NCBI RefSeq assembly: GCF_900110425.1
Contig: NZ_FODS01000002.1
Coordinates: 248,001 to 312,000 of the forward strand
DNA length: 64,000 nt
Origin: Salinihabitans flavidus
GTDB taxonomy: Bacteria > Pseudomonadota > Alphaproteobacteria > Rhodobacterales > Rhodobacteraceae
Reading direction: 5' to 3'
In this document: positions 31,890 to 41,953 of the stretch, one piece after another
Position numbering within the stretch: position 1 is the stretch's first letter
Layout: every line of letters starts with the position of its first letter
Notes under the pieces: generated by a model
What the model was told of the DNA's origin: nothing
Seen by the model: the letters and a program-made list of their open reading frames with translations, nothing else
The model's database searches: none
Translations under genes and position numbers: made by a program

Positions 31890-33043
31890 TGCCCGCCTCC
31901 GGCCCCGTCCTCGTCATCAACGCCGGATCGTCCTCGATCCGCTTCGCGCTCTTCGGCCCCGACCTGTCGGAACGGCTCTCGGGTCATGCCGAGGGGATCG
32001 GCACGGGCGCGCCCCGCCTGCACCTCGGCTCCGACGCGCAGGACATCCCCCTGCCCCATCACGCCGCCGCCCTTTCCGCCATCCTCAATGCGCTGCGGGA
32101 TCATGGCACCGCCCCGGACAATCTTGGCGCGGCGGCCCACCGGGTCGTGCATGGCGGGCGGGCGCTGATCCGGCCGGTGCGCCTGACGCCCGACATTCGC
32201 GCGCAGATCGCCGCCTGCACGCCGCTGGCGCCGCTGCACAACCCACACAACCTCGCCGCCATCGATACGCTGACCGATCTCGCGCCCGACCTGCCGCAAT
32301 GCGCCAGTTTCGATACCGCCTTTCACGCCACCATGCCCGAGGTCGCCGCCCGCTACGCCCTGCCGCCCGCGCTCGACGGGGCCGGCATCCGCCGCTACGG
32401 CTTTCACGGCATCAGCTACGCCGCCCTGACGCGGCACCTGCCAGACATTTCCGGCGCCCCCCTGCCGCGCCGCCTTCTGGCCTTCCACCTTGGCAACGGC
32501 GCCTCTATCTGCGCGATCCGCGACGGGCAATCGGTCGCCACGACGATGGGCTATTCCCCGGTCGAGGGGCTGACCATGGGCACCCGCTGCGGCGACATCG
32601 ATGCCAACGCGGTGCTACAACTGGCCGAGGAAGACGGGATCGACGCGACCCGCCGCCTGCTCAACCGCGAAAGCGGGCTGCGCGGGCTGTCGGGCGGGCT
32701 GTCGGACATGCGCGCGCTGCTGGCCTCGGATGCGCCAGAGGCCGCTTTCGCGGTGGATCACTTCTGCCACTCCGCCATTCGCCACGCCGGAAGCCTGATC
32801 GCCGCGATGGGGGGCTGCGATGCCATCGCCTTCACCGGCGGGATCGGTGAGCATGCCGCCCCCGTGCGCGCGCGGATCATGGCCGGGCTGGAATGGCTGG
32901 GCCTGCGCGCGCGCATCGCCGCGAATGAGGCCGCCCGCCCCCGCCTGCACGACAGCGGCTCCGCGATCACGGCCTGGATCGTCCCGGCGCAGGAGGAACG
33001 CCAGATCGCCGCCGACGCGCTTGCCCTTTTGACACAGGGCTGA
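31889..33043 (+). CDS. ackA: Acetate kinase
   Basis: Converts acetyl phosphate and ADP to acetate and ATP. The 384-residue protein shows the ASKHA-fold motifs: VLVINAGSSSIRFALF (phosphate 1), AAHRVVHGGRALIRPV, RYGFHGISYAALTR, LLAFHLGNGASICAI and IAFTGGIGEHAAPVRARI (adenosine). Xsc, the next enzyme after Tpa, produces acetyl phosphate, so this copy probably belongs to taurine use. No pta or xsc gene follows it. It overlaps the TSUP gene's stop by one base. It is slightly shorter than the usual ~400 residues. Confidence 0.92.
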   Translation: MPASGPVLVINAGSSSIRFALFGPDLSERLSGHAEGIGTGAPRLHLGSDAQDIPLPHHAAALSAILNALRDHGTAPDNLGAAAHRVVHGGRALIRPVRLTPDIRAQIAACTPLAPLHNPHNLAAIDTLTDLAPDLPQCASFDTAFHATMPEVAARYALPPALDGAGIRRYGFHGISYAALTRHLPDISGAPLPRRLLAFHLGNGASICAIRDGQSVATTMGYSPVEGLTMGTRCGDIDANAVLQLAEEDGIDATRRLLNRESGLRGLSGGLSDMRALLASDAPEAAFAVDHFCHSAIRHAGSLIAAMGGCDAIAFTGGIGEHAAPVRARIMAGLEWLGLRARIAANEAARPRLHDSGSAITAWIVPAQEERQIAADALALLTQG

Positions 33044-33166
33044 CAGCCTCCCGCAAGCCCCCGGCAATGGCGAACCCGATCCCCCAACCGCGCCGCATCA
33101 AAGAAAATTATCGCACCCTCCGGCAATCTGCCCTAGCCTGCGCACCAGATGCAAAAGGACACGGAA

Positions 33167-36016
33167 ATGCCCTTCGCCCAACCCGATCTGGACCTCTCGC
33201 CCCCGGTCTCGGACGAGATCCGCAAGACCACATGCTACATGTGCGCCTGTCGCTGCGGCATCGACGTCCACCTCAAGGGTGGCAAGGTGGCCTATATCGA
33301 GGGCAACCGCGACCACCCGGTGAACCGGGGCGTGCTCTGCGCCAAGGGCTCGGCCGGGATCATGCAGCACAACGCCCCCTCGCGGCTGCGCGCGCCTCTC
33401 AAACGCACCGGCCCGCGCGGCTCCGGCGCGTTCGAGGAAATCTCGTGGGACGAGGCGCTCACCATCGCCACCGGCTGGTTGGGTCCGATCCGCGAGAGCA
33501 ATCCCGAAAAACTCGCCTTCTTCACCGGCCGCGACCAATCACAAAGCTTCACCTCCTTCTGGGCGCAGCAGTTCGGCACCCCAAACTACGCCGCGCACGG
33601 CGGCTTCTGTTCGGTCAACATGGCGACGGCGGGCATCTACACGATGGGCGGCTCCTTCTGGGAATTCGGGCAGCCCGACTGGGAGAGAACGAAACTCTTC
33701 ATGCTTTTCGGCGTGGCCGAGGATCACGATTCCAACCCGATCAAGATGGGGCTCGGACGGCTCAAGGCGCGCGGCGCGAAGGTGATCGGCGTCAATCCCG
33801 TGCGCTCCGGCTACAACGCTGTGGCCGACGAATGGGTTGGCATCACGCCGGGCACCGACGGGCTCTTCATCCTCGCGCTGGTGCATGAACTTCTGCGCGC
33901 CGGGCAGATCGACCTCGACTATCTGGCGCGCTTCACCAATGCGCCGGTGCTGGTCGATCCCGACACCGGCCTGTTTCTGCGCGGCGTCGAGGACAAGCCG
34001 ATGGTGATCGACCGCGCCACCGGCAAGCCCGCGCCCTTCGACCGGCAGGGCGTGCGCCCCGACCTGTCCGCCAGCCACCGCCACGCGGGTCGCACCCATC
34101 GCACCGTCATGACCCTGATGGCAGAGCGGTATCTCGACCCCGCCTACAGCGCCGAGGCCGCGGCCCGCGAATGCGGCATCCCCGCGAAGAAGATCCGCCG
34201 CATCGCCGCGGAACTGGCCCGCACCGCCTTTGACGAGGCGATCGAGATTGACCGCGAATGGACCGATTTTCGCGGCGAAAGACACAGCAAGATGGTGGGC
34301 CGCCCGGTCAGCTTTCACGCCATGCGTGGCATCTCGGCGCATTCCAACGGGTTTCAGACCTGCCGCGCGCTACATGTGCTGCAAATCCTGCTGGGCAGCG
34401 TCGAAACCCCCGGCGGCTTCCGCTTCAAGCCGCCCTATCCCAAGCCGGTCGAAGCGCACCCGACCCCGCATTGCAAGGCTACGCCCAGCACGCCGCTCGA
34501 CGGCCCGCATCTGGGCTTTCCGCGCGGTCCCGAGGATCTGGCGCTCAAGGCGGACGGCAGCCCCGCGCGCATCGACAAGGCGTTCACATGGGAAAACCCG
34601 CTCTCGGCGCACGGGCTGATGCATATGGTCATCTCCAACGCCCACGCGGGCGATCCCTACCGCATCGACACGCTGTTTCTCTACATGGCGAACATGGCGT
34701 GGAACTCCTCGATGAACACGCGCGGCGTGATCGACATGCTCACCGACACCGACGAGGCCGGGGACTACGTGATCCCGCATATCATCTATTCGGATGCCTA
34801 TTCCTCCGAGATGGTTGCCTATGCCGACCTGATCCTGCCCGACACCACCTATCTGGAACGGCACGATTGCATCTCCCTGCTCGACCGCCCGATCTGCGAG
34901 GCGGACGCCGCCGCCGACGCGATCCGCTGGCCGGTGGTGGAGCCGGACCGCGACGTGCGCGGCTTTCAAAGCGTTCTGATCGACCTCGCCAACCGGATGA
35001 AGCTGCCCGGCTTCACCGATGACGCGGGCGAGGCGAAATACCGCGATTACGCCGATTACATCGTGAACCACGAACGCAAGCCCGGCATCGGCCCTCTGGC
35101 CGGCTGGCGTTTGCCGCCCGAAGGTTCGGGGGCGGGTGGGCCGCCGGGCGACGGGGCGACAGCCACGGGCCGCGGGTCACCAAACCCCGAACAGCTTGAC
35201 CGCTATATCGAGAACGGGGGCTTTTTCATCCACCCCATCCCCGAGGAGGCGGCCTTCTACAAACCGTGGAACATGGCCTATCAGGAGTGGGCGGTGGATC
35301 TGGGGCTTTTCGACAGCCCGCAACCCTATCTCTTTCAGCTTTACGTCGAACCCCTGCGCCGCTTTCAGCGCGCCGCCGAAGGCCACGGCGACAACTTGCC
35401 CCCGCCGCATTTGCGCGGGCAGTTGGCCAAGGTCATGGACCCGCTGCCGATCTGGTATCCCCCGCTGGAGGACGGCCACGCCGACCCGGTGGAATTTCCC
35501 ATCCACGCGCTGACCCAGCGCCCGATGGCGATGTATCACTCATGGGGCGGGCAGAACGCGTGGCTGCGGCAGATCCACGGCCACAACCCGCTCTACCTGC
35601 CCACGAAGATCTGGAACGAACACGGCTTTCGCCCCGGCAACTGGGCGAAACTCACTTCCGTTCACGGCTCCATCGTGGTGCCGGTGGAGCATCAGGCCGG
35701 GCTCAACGATCACACCGTCTGGACATGGAACGCCATCGGCAAGCGCAAGGGGACATGGGCGCTTTCCGACGATGCGCCCGAGGCGACGCGGGGCTTTCTG
35801 CTCAATCACCTCATTCACGAGTTGCTGCCGCCCAAGGGCGACGGGCTGCGCTGGTCCAACTCCGACCCCGTCACCGGGCAGGCGGCATGGTTCGACCTGC
35901 GCGTGAAGATAGAGCGCGTGCCCACCCCCCCGCCAGAGGCGCAGCCGGTGTTCGATCCGATCCGCTCGCCGGTCGGGCGCGGCCCGGACACATTGGCGTG
36001 GAAGGTGGGCAAATGA
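33167..36016 (+). CDS. soeA: Sulfite dehydrogenase (quinone) molybdopterin subunit SoeA
   Basis: Catalytic subunit of the cytoplasmic, membrane-bound sulfite-oxidising enzyme SoeABC (DMSO reductase superfamily), passing electrons to quinone. The 949-residue protein has an N-terminal [4Fe-4S] site (Cys23, 26, 30, 58) and a candidate molybdenum ligand Cys148 in GGFCSVNMATAG. It has no Tat signal, which fits SoeA rather than periplasmic PsrA/PhsA-type enzymes. A Gly/Pro-rich insertion lies near residues 650-670. The ATG at 33167 has AAGGA eight bases upstream; an earlier in-frame ATG at 33149 lacks one. The assignment also leans on the taurine context; tetrathionate or thiosulfate reductase relatives are the alternative. 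Confidence 0.83.
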   Translation: MPFAQPDLDLSPPVSDEIRKTTCYMCACRCGIDVHLKGGKVAYIEGNRDHPVNRGVLCAKGSAGIMQHNAPSRLRAPLKRTGPRGSGAFEEISWDEALTIATGWLGPIRESNPEKLAFFTGRDQSQSFTSFWAQQFGTPNYAAHGGFCSVNMATAGIYTMGGSFWEFGQPDWERTKLFMLFGVAEDHDSNPIKMGLGRLKARGAKVIGVNPVRSGYNAVADEWVGITPGTDGLFILALVHELLRAGQIDLDYLARFTNAPVLVDPDTGLFLRGVEDKPMVIDRATGKPAPFDRQGVRPDLSASHRHAGRTHRTVMTLMAERYLDPAYSAEAAARECGIPAKKIRRIAAELARTAFDEAIEIDREWTDFRGERHSKMVGRPVSFHAMRGISAHSNGFQTCRALHVLQILLGSVETPGGFRFKPPYPKPVEAHPTPHCKATPSTPLDGPHLGFPRGPEDLALKADGSPARIDKAFTWENPLSAHGLMHMVISNAHAGDPYRIDTLFLYMANMAWNSSMNTRGVIDMLTDTDEAGDYVIPHIIYSDAYSSEMVAYADLILPDTTYLERHDCISLLDRPICEADAAADAIRWPVVEPDRDVRGFQSVLIDLANRMKLPGFTDDAGEAKYRDYADYIVNHERKPGIGPLAGWRLPPEGSGAGGPPGDGATATGRGSPNPEQLDRYIENGGFFIHPIPEEAAFYKPWNMAYQEWAVDLGLFDSPQPYLFQLYVEPLRRFQRAAEGHGDNLPPPHLRGQLAKVMDPLPIWYPPLEDGHADPVEFPIHALTQRPMAMYHSWGGQNAWLRQIHGHNPLYLPTKIWNEHGFRPGNWAKLTSVHGSIVVPVEHQAGLNDHTVWTWNAIGKRKGTWALSDDAPEATRGFLLNHLIHELLPPKGDGLRWSNSDPVTGQAAWFDLRVKIERVPTPPPEAQPVFDPIRSPVGRGPDTLAWKVGK

Positions 36017-36051
36017 CCCGTTTGGCCTTCGCATCGCGCGCCGAAAGGCGC

Positions 36052-36095
36052 ACCGACGTAATACCGACAAAATACCGACGTTATACCGACGTGGC
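36052..36095 (+). repeat. 11-bp tandem array, copy C, forming the soeA-soeB spacer
   Basis: Four consecutive units ACCGACNNNNT run 36052-36062, 36063-36073, 36074-36084 and 36085-36095, the last ending GTGGC. The array fills most of the 82 bases between the soeA stop and the soeB ATG at 36099, and no Shine-Dalgarno sequence stands before that ATG. Unlike the other three copies it is inside an operon and lacks the GTTAACC tail. Confidence 0.88.
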
Positions 36096-36098
36096 AAA

Positions 36099-36860
36099 AT
36101 GACCGATCTTCCCACCGAAACGACCCGCAAACTCGGCCTTGTCATCGACCTCGATACCTGCGTCGGCTGCCACGCCTGCGCGATCTCCTGCAAGGGCTGG
36201 AACACCGAGAATTACGGCGCGCCGCTCTCTGATCAGGCGCCCTATGGCGATGCGCCCTCCGGCACCTTCCTGAACCGGATACATAGCTACGAGGTGCTGC
36301 CCGAAGACGGCCCCGCGCAAACGGTTCACTTTCCAAAGTCTTGTTTGCATTGCGAAAATGCGCCCTGCGTCACCGTCTGCCCCACCGGCGCGAGCTACAA
36401 GCGCGCCGAGGACGGGATCGTGCTGGTGAACGAGGACGCCTGCATCGGCTGCGGCCTGTGCGCCTGGGCCTGCCCCTATGGCGCGCGCGAGATGGACGCC
36501 GCCGAGGGCGTGATGAAGAAATGCACCCTCTGCGTGGACCGCATCTACAACGAAAACCTGCCCGAAGAGGACAGAACCCCCGCCTGCGTGCGCACCTGCC
36601 CCTCCGGCGCCCGCCACTTCGGCGATCTCGGCGACCCGGAGTCCGATGTCTCGCAACTCGTTGAAAAAAGGGGGGGATTCGATCTCATGCCGGAACAGGG
36701 AACCGCCCCGGTGAACAAGTACCTGCCCCCGCGCTCCCGTGACAGCTGGAACGAGGAGAGCGTTCTTGCCCCCTTCCTTGAGCCGGTGGCCGAGGATACC
36801 CGCGGCTTCCTGTCATGGCTCGATCGTGCACTGGACAAGCTGCCCGGAGGCTCCGACTGA
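36099..36860 (+). CDS. soeB: Sulfite dehydrogenase iron-sulfur subunit SoeB
   Basis: A 253-residue electron-transfer subunit with four [4Fe-4S] clusters. Cysteine groups are DTCVGCHACAISCKGWN (from Cys21), SCLHCENAPCVTVCPTGA, DACIGCGLCAWACPYGAR, and KCTLCVDRIY with the final ACVRTCPSGARHFGD. It would carry electrons from SoeA to the membrane subunit SoeC. The leader is unusual: the four-unit 11-bp array ends three bases before the ATG and there is no clear ribosome site, so translation may be leader-independent or influenced by the repeats. The stop overlaps soeC by one base. Confidence 0.88.
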   Translation: MTDLPTETTRKLGLVIDLDTCVGCHACAISCKGWNTENYGAPLSDQAPYGDAPSGTFLNRIHSYEVLPEDGPAQTVHFPKSCLHCENAPCVTVCPTGASYKRAEDGIVLVNEDACIGCGLCAWACPYGAREMDAAEGVMKKCTLCVDRIYNENLPEEDRTPACVRTCPSGARHFGDLGDPESDVSQLVEKRGGFDLMPEQGTAPVNKYLPPRSRDSWNEESVLAPFLEPVAEDTRGFLSWLDRALDKLPGGSD

Positions 36861-37732
36861 TGCACCCGGCGCCGTCCGTCATCATATTCACCACCCTGTC
36901 GGGGCTGGGCTTCGGCCTTCTGGCGTTTCTCGGGCTCGATCCCACTCCCCCCACGGGCTGGGCGGCATTCGCGTTCTTTTTCGTGGGGTACGCGCTTTCG
37001 GTGGGCGGGCTTCTGGCCTCCGCCTTCCATCTGGCCCATCCCGAACGCGCCCTGCTCGCCTTCAGCCAATGGCGCACAAGCTGGCTCAGCCGCGAGGCGG
37101 TCGTCGCCGTCGCCGCGCTGAGCGTCACCGGGATTTATGCCGCCGCGCTGATCTTTGTCGGGTTTCACATCAACTGGCTCGGCTGGATCGGCGCGGCGCT
37201 GACACTTCTGGCAGTGTTCACCACCTCGATGATCTACGCCCAGCTTGCGACCGTGCCGCGCTGGAAAACGCCGCTTACCCCCTTGCTTTTCCTCAGCTTT
37301 TCGATCACCGGCGGCGCCCTTCTGTCGGGCCGGGTGGATCTGTCCATCGGCCTTCTGGTCTTCACCGCTCTGATGCAGATCCTCTGGTGGGTGCGCGGCG
37401 ACCGCGCTTTCGCTCAAAGCGGTACGACACTGGCCACCGCGACGGGTCTTGGCGATGGCGGCACCCTGCGCTCGCTTGCCCCACCGCACAGCTCGCCCAA
37501 CTACCTGATGCGCGAATTCGTCCACGTTGTCGGCCGCCGGCATGCCCGCAAACTGCGCGTGATCTCGCTGCTGCTCATGGCGGTCCTGCCGATCGGTCTT
37601 CTGGCGCTGCCTTTCTCCCACGGCTTCGCCATCCTTGCGGTGCTCAGTCATGTGGCGGGCGTCGCCACCTCCCGATGGCTGTTCTTTGCCGAGGCGGAGC
37701 ATGTGGTCGGCCTCTACTACGGAATGCGCTGA
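36860..37732 (+). CDS. soeC: Sulfite dehydrogenase membrane anchor SoeC (NrfD/DmsC type)
   Basis: A 290-residue membrane protein with about eight hydrophobic helices, typical of DmsC/NrfD-like quinone-reducing anchors. Conserved-looking features are the early SAFHLAHPERALLAFSQWRT loop with His and Arg near the second helix, and the late GVATSRWLFFAEAEHVVGLY. It takes electrons from SoeB and reduces quinone. The ATG overlaps the soeB stop (TGATG), so translation is coupled. A rho-independent-type hairpin with a T-run follows about 60 bases after the stop. Confidence 0.87.
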   Translation: MHPAPSVIIFTTLSGLGFGLLAFLGLDPTPPTGWAAFAFFFVGYALSVGGLLASAFHLAHPERALLAFSQWRTSWLSREAVVAVAALSVTGIYAAALIFVGFHINWLGWIGAALTLLAVFTTSMIYAQLATVPRWKTPLTPLLFLSFSITGGALLSGRVDLSIGLLVFTALMQILWWVRGDRAFAQSGTTLATATGLGDGGTLRSLAPPHSSPNYLMREFVHVVGRRHARKLRVISLLLMAVLPIGLLALPFSHGFAILAVLSHVAGVATSRWLFFAEAEHVVGLYYGMR

Positions 37733-37789
37733 CAACGGTCAGAGCGCTGGCGCCCGGCCTTGATTGCGGACCATGCGCAAATGCCACAG

Positions 37790-37813
37790 ACAACCGCGCA
37801 ACGGGTTGTTTTT
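37790..37813 (+). terminator. Rho-independent terminator after soeC
   Basis: Arms ACAACC (37790-37795) and GGTTGT (37804-37809), extended by CG pairs inside, are followed by TTTTT (37809-37813). It lies about 60 bases after the soeC stop and before the aminotransferase gene, so it probably closes the taurine/sulfite transcript. Confidence 0.6.
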
Positions 37814-37888
37814 CTGGACGAAGCCCGCACCCTTCGGTAGTTTACGAAAAACGGGGCGCGATGATCCCGAACCTTGAGGCAGTCGAAT

Positions 37889-39067
37889 ATGTTTCCCGAG
37901 CGGTTTTCGAACCTTCCGGCCTATGCGTTTCCGCGCCTGCGGGCGCTGTTGGACCACCACCAGCCCGGCGGCGAGGTGGTGCATATGACCATTGGAGAGC
38001 CAAAACACCGCTTTCCGCAATGGGTCACCGATGTGATCGTGGAACACGCCGAGGGCTTCAACAGCTACCCGCCCAACGACGGCATGCCGGAATTGCTGGC
38101 GGCCATCGCGGATTGGGCCGGGCGGCGCTATGGCGTCACGCTCGATCCGGATACGCAGGTCATGCCGCTCAACGGCACGCGTGAGGGGTTGTATAACGCG
38201 GCGATGGCGCTGGTGCCCGAACAGGTGCGCGGGCGGCGGCCGGCGGTGCTCATGCCCAACCCGTTCTATCAGGTCTATATGGTCGCCGCGATGTCGGTCG
38301 GGGCGGAGCCGGTGTTCGTGCCCGCCACCGAGCAGACCGGCTTTCTGCCCGCCTATGCCGCACTGCCGACCGATCTGCTCAACCGGGTGGCGGTGGCCTA
38401 TATCTGCTCTCCGGCCAATCCGCAGGGGGCGGTGGCCGACAGGGCCTATTGGCGCGATCTGATCACGCTGGCGGAAAAGCATGATTTCCGCATCCTCGCG
38501 GATGAATGCTATTCCGAGATCTACCGCGACACGCCACCGCACGGCGCGCTTCAGACCGCGCAGGAGATGGGGGCCGATCCCGAGCGGGTGCTGATTTTTC
38601 ATTCGCTGTCAAAACGGTCGAACCTGCCGGGGCTTCGGTCGGGGTTCGTGGCCGGCGGGCCGGAGTGCCTGCGCCGGATCAAGCAATTGCGCGCCTATTC
38701 CGGCGCACCGCTGCCGCTGCCGCTGCAACGGGCGGCCGAAAAGGTCTGGGCCGACGAGGCGCATGTGGTGGAGAACCGGCGCCTGTATAATGAGAAATTC
38801 GACATCGCCGCCGAGGTGCTTGGCGATCTGCCGGGATACCGCACGCCGGCGGGGGGATTTTTCCTCTGGCTGCCGGTCGAGGATGGCGAGGCGGCGGCGC
38901 TGAAGCTCTGGCAGGAGACGGGTATCCGGGTGCTGCCCGGCTCCTATCTGAGCCATGAGGCGAACGGGGAAAACCCCGGCAAGGGATATATCAGGGCCGC
39001 GCTCGTGGCCCCCAGGAACGGACTGGCGGACGCGCTGACGACACTGCGCGCCTGTCTGTTCGGGTAA
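37889..39067 (+). CDS. Class I/II PLP-dependent aminotransferase
   Basis: A 392-residue fold-type I aminotransferase. Key features are YICSPANPQGAVAD (substrate/PLP pocket Asn), FRILADECYSEIYR with the Asp-Tyr pair, and the Schiff-base Lys in IFHSLSKRSNLPGLRSGFVA. The C-terminal Arg in KGYIRAAL would bind the substrate carboxylate. It resembles the group used for N-succinyl-diaminopimelate or aspartate-type transamination, but the substrate cannot be fixed. The ATG at 37889 has GAGG nine bases upstream; a TTG at 37874 is the other option. ftsK follows after 21 bases. Confidence 0.85.
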   Translation: MFPERFSNLPAYAFPRLRALLDHHQPGGEVVHMTIGEPKHRFPQWVTDVIVEHAEGFNSYPPNDGMPELLAAIADWAGRRYGVTLDPDTQVMPLNGTREGLYNAAMALVPEQVRGRRPAVLMPNPFYQVYMVAAMSVGAEPVFVPATEQTGFLPAYAALPTDLLNRVAVAYICSPANPQGAVADRAYWRDLITLAEKHDFRILADECYSEIYRDTPPHGALQTAQEMGADPERVLIFHSLSKRSNLPGLRSGFVAGGPECLRRIKQLRAYSGAPLPLPLQRAAEKVWADEAHVVENRRLYNEKFDIAAEVLGDLPGYRTPAGGFFLWLPVEDGEAAALKLWQETGIRVLPGSYLSHEANGENPGKGYIRAALVAPRNGLADALTTLRACLFG

Positions 39068-39088
39068 AGAACGCAAGAGGGTATCGGG

Positions 39089-41953
39089 ATGGCATATCAG
39101 GCACGCGGACGCGACCCGCTTTTCGACAGTAACATGCAGGCCGCGATCGAGCGGCGCGGCAAGGAACTTCTGGGGCTCGGGCTGATCTGTCTGGGGCTGA
39201 TGGCGGGGGCGATGGTCGCCTCCTACTCGCCGGCCGATCCAAGCTGGCTTTCGGCCACGGATGCGCCGGTGCAGAACTGGATGGGGCGTCTCGGGGCCAC
39301 CATCGCCGCGCCGATGTTCATGATCATCGGCTGGGGAAGCTGGGGCCTCGCGCTGGTGCTTGTGGGCTGGGGCCTGCGCCTCGCACTCCATCAGGGCGAA
39401 GAACGGGTGTTTTCCCGCGCGATTTTCGCGCCGATCGTGCTGGCGCTTGGTGCGGTCTATGCCTCCACGCTCGTGCCGGGGGCGGGCTGGACCCACAGCT
39501 TCGGGCTGGGCGGTCTCTTTGGCGATACGGTGCTGGGGGCGGTGCTCAATATCCTGCCGATCTCTGCGAGTTTCGGGCTCAAGGCGATGTCGTTCGCGAT
39601 GGGGGCGTGCATCCTCGCGCTGGCCGCCTTCGTGCTTGGCTTCACCTGGGCCGAATTGCGCCGCATCGGGCGGTTCCTGCTGATCGGTGTGGTCATGGTC
39701 TATGCCACGCTGATGACCGGCCTTGGACGGGGCGCGGGCGGCGCGCTGCGACTGGCGCAGGGGCTTCAGGCGCGCCGGCGCGACCGCCGCGCCCGTGCGC
39801 AAGCCGCGATGGAAGAGGCCGCCGCGCGCGACTGGAGCGAGGCGGAAACCGAAGAGGATTGGGACGACCGCGCGCAGGAGGCGGCCCCCGCCCCGGCGCG
39901 GGACGGGCTTTTCCTGAAGCTGCCGGGACTGATCCGCCGCGCGCCTGACCTGCCCGAACCGGAACTGGTGGAGCCGGAAGCGGTCGCCGATGTGGACGCC
40001 GCGCCGGGCGATGAACGTATTCGCGCCCGGATCGCTGATGCGATCAAGACACGCGCACGGGCCAACCCGAACGTGCAGGCGCCGAACGCCATGCCGCTGA
40101 CCAAGGGGCGCGGACGCGGTCCCGATCCGCTCATCCTGGAGCAACAGGACAGGCAGGAGCGGGGCATGGCCCTGCCGCCAGAGCCGCCGCTGACCGCCTC
40201 GCGCGCGCAGACCGGCGATGATATGGCGCCGGAACAACCGCAGGACGCAGAGACCGCGCTGTTCGAGACGCCAGAGGCATGGCAGGACACGCGCGCGCCC
40301 CAAGCGCCCACCCCGCGCCCGAGCGTTCCGCCCGCACCCGAACCCCGCAAGGTGGTGCAGCCGCGAAGCGACAAGCCGGTGCAACCTTCCACCCGCGCGC
40401 GGCAGGAGGCACAGCCTTCCCTCGCCTTCGAGGAGAGCGAGGCCGAGTATGAGCTTCCGCCGCTCAATCTTCTGACCAACCCGGAAAAGATCCAGCGCCA
40501 TCACCTGTCGGACGAGGCGCTGGAGGAAAATGCCCGGATGCTGGAAACGGTGCTCGATGACTACGGCGTCAAGGGCGACATCGTGAGCGTGCGCCCCGGC
40601 CCCGTTGTCACCATGTATGAACTGGAACCCGCACCGGGCCTGAAGGCGAGCCGGGTGATCGGACTGGCCGATGACATCGCGCGCTCTATGTCGGCGCTTT
40701 CGGCGCGCGTCTCCACGGTGCCGGGACGGTCGGTCATCGGGATCGAACTGCCAAACGACAACCGCGAGATGGTGGTGCTGCGTGAAATCCTGTCGAGCCG
40801 CGATTTCGGCGACGGCAACCAGAAGCTCCCGCTTGCGCTTGGCAAGGACATCGGCGGCGATCCGATCGTGGCCAACCTTGCGAAGATGCCCCACCTGCTG
40901 ATCGCGGGGACCACAGGCTCGGGCAAATCGGTGGCGATCAACACGATGATCCTGTCGCTTCTCTACAAGCTGACGCCCGAGGAATGCCGGATGATCATGA
41001 TCGACCCCAAGATGCTTGAACTGTCGGTCTATGACGGGATTCCGCATCTTCTCTCGCCCGTGGTGACCGACCCGAAGAAGGCGGTCGTCGCCCTGAAATG
41101 GGTCGTGGGCGAGATGGAGGACCGCTATCGCAAGATGTCGAAGATGGGCGTGCGCAATATCGACGGCTACAACGGGCGGGTGCAGGATGCGCTCGACCGG
41201 GGGGAGATGTTCTCGCGCACGGTGCAGACCGGCTTTGACGACGAAACCGGAGAGCCGGTGTTCGAGACCGAGCAGATCCAACCCGAGAAAATGCCCTATA
41301 TCGTCGTGATCGTGGATGAAATGGCCGACCTGATGATGGTCGCGGGCAAGGAGATAGAGGCTTGCATCCAGCGGCTGGCGCAGATGGCAAGGGCCTCCGG
41401 TATTCACCTGATCATGGCGACGCAGCGTCCGTCGGTCGATGTGATCACCGGCACGATCAAGGCCAACTTCCCCACCCGCATCTCCTTTCAGGTCACATCG
41501 AAGATCGACAGCCGCACCATTCTCGGCGAGATGGGGGCAGAGCAGCTTCTGGGTATGGGCGACATGCTCTACATGGCCGGAGGCGCGCGGATCATCCGCT
41601 GTCACGGGCCGTTCGTCAGCGACGAGGAGGTGGAAGATATCGTCAACCACCTCAAGAGCTATGGTCCGCCGGAGTATATGGGCGAGGTTCTGGAGGGGCC
41701 CGACAACGAAACCGCCGGTGACATCGACGCGGTGCTGGGTCTTGGCGGCAATACCACGGGCGGGGACGCGCTCTACGATCAGGCGGTGGCGATCGTCATC
41801 AAGGATCGCAAGTGCTCCACCTCCTATATTCAGCGCAAGCTGGCCATCGGCTATAACAAGGCCGCGCGACTGGTCGAGCAGATGGAGGATGAAGGCGTGG
41901 TCAGCCCCGCCAACCATGTCGGCAAGCGCGAAATCCTTGTGCCCGAGCAATAA
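39089..41953 (+). CDS. ftsK: DNA translocase FtsK
   Basis: Hexameric ATPase that pumps DNA through the division septum and activates XerCD recombination at dif. The 954-residue chain has four to five N-terminal membrane helices (about 25-210), a Pro/Ala/Glu-rich linker (about 220-455), then the motor domain with Walker A GTTGSGKS (about 610-617) and Walker [15 protein letters not shown]. The winged-helix gamma domain at the end, [20 protein letters not shown], binds KOPS-like sequences. The linker is shorter than in E. coli. AAGAGG precedes the ATG. Downstream lolA follows a known alphaproteobacterial order. Confidence 0.96.
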   Translation: MAYQARGRDPLFDSNMQAAIERRGKELLGLGLICLGLMAGAMVASYSPADPSWLSATDAPVQNWMGRLGATIAAPMFMIIGWGSWGLALVLVGWGLRLALHQGEERVFSRAIFAPIVLALGAVYASTLVPGAGWTHSFGLGGLFGDTVLGAVLNILPISASFGLKAMSFAMGACILALAAFVLGFTWAELRRIGRFLLIGVVMVYATLMTGLGRGAGGALRLAQGLQARRRDRRARAQAAMEEAAARDWSEAETEEDWDDRAQEAAPAPARDGLFLKLPGLIRRAPDLPEPELVEPEAVADVDAAPGDERIRARIADAIKTRARANPNVQAPNAMPLTKGRGRGPDPLILEQQDRQERGMALPPEPPLTASRAQTGDDMAPEQPQDAETALFETPEAWQDTRAPQAPTPRPSVPPAPEPRKVVQPRSDKPVQPSTRARQEAQPSLAFEESEAEYELPPLNLLTNPEKIQRHHLSDEALEENARMLETVLDDYGVKGDIVSVRPGPVVTMYELEPAPGLKASRVIGLADDIARSMSALSARVSTVPGRSVIGIELPNDNREMVVLREILSSRDFGDGNQKLPLALGKDIGGDPIVANLAKMPHLLIAGTTGSGKSVAINTMILSLLYKLTPEECRMIMIDPKMLELSVYDGIPHLLSPVVTDPKKAVVALKWVVGEMEDRYRKMSKMGVRNIDGYNGRVQDALDRGEMFSRTVQTGFDDETGEPVFETEQIQPEKMPYIVVIVDEMADLMMVAGKEIEACIQRLAQMARASGIHLIMATQRPSVDVITGTIKANFPTRISFQVTSKIDSRTILGEMGAEQLLGMGDMLYMAGGARIIRCHGPFVSDEEVEDIVNHLKSYGPPEYMGEVLEGPDNETAGDIDAVLGLGGNTTGGDALYDQAVAIVIKDRKCSTSYIQRKLAIGYNKAARLVEQMEDEGVVSPANHVGKREILVPEQ

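Noticed and set aside
33187-33196. TauR half-site CTGGACCTCT inside soeA
   Set aside because: It encodes conserved residues, is single, and lacks the 22-base partner; chance match.
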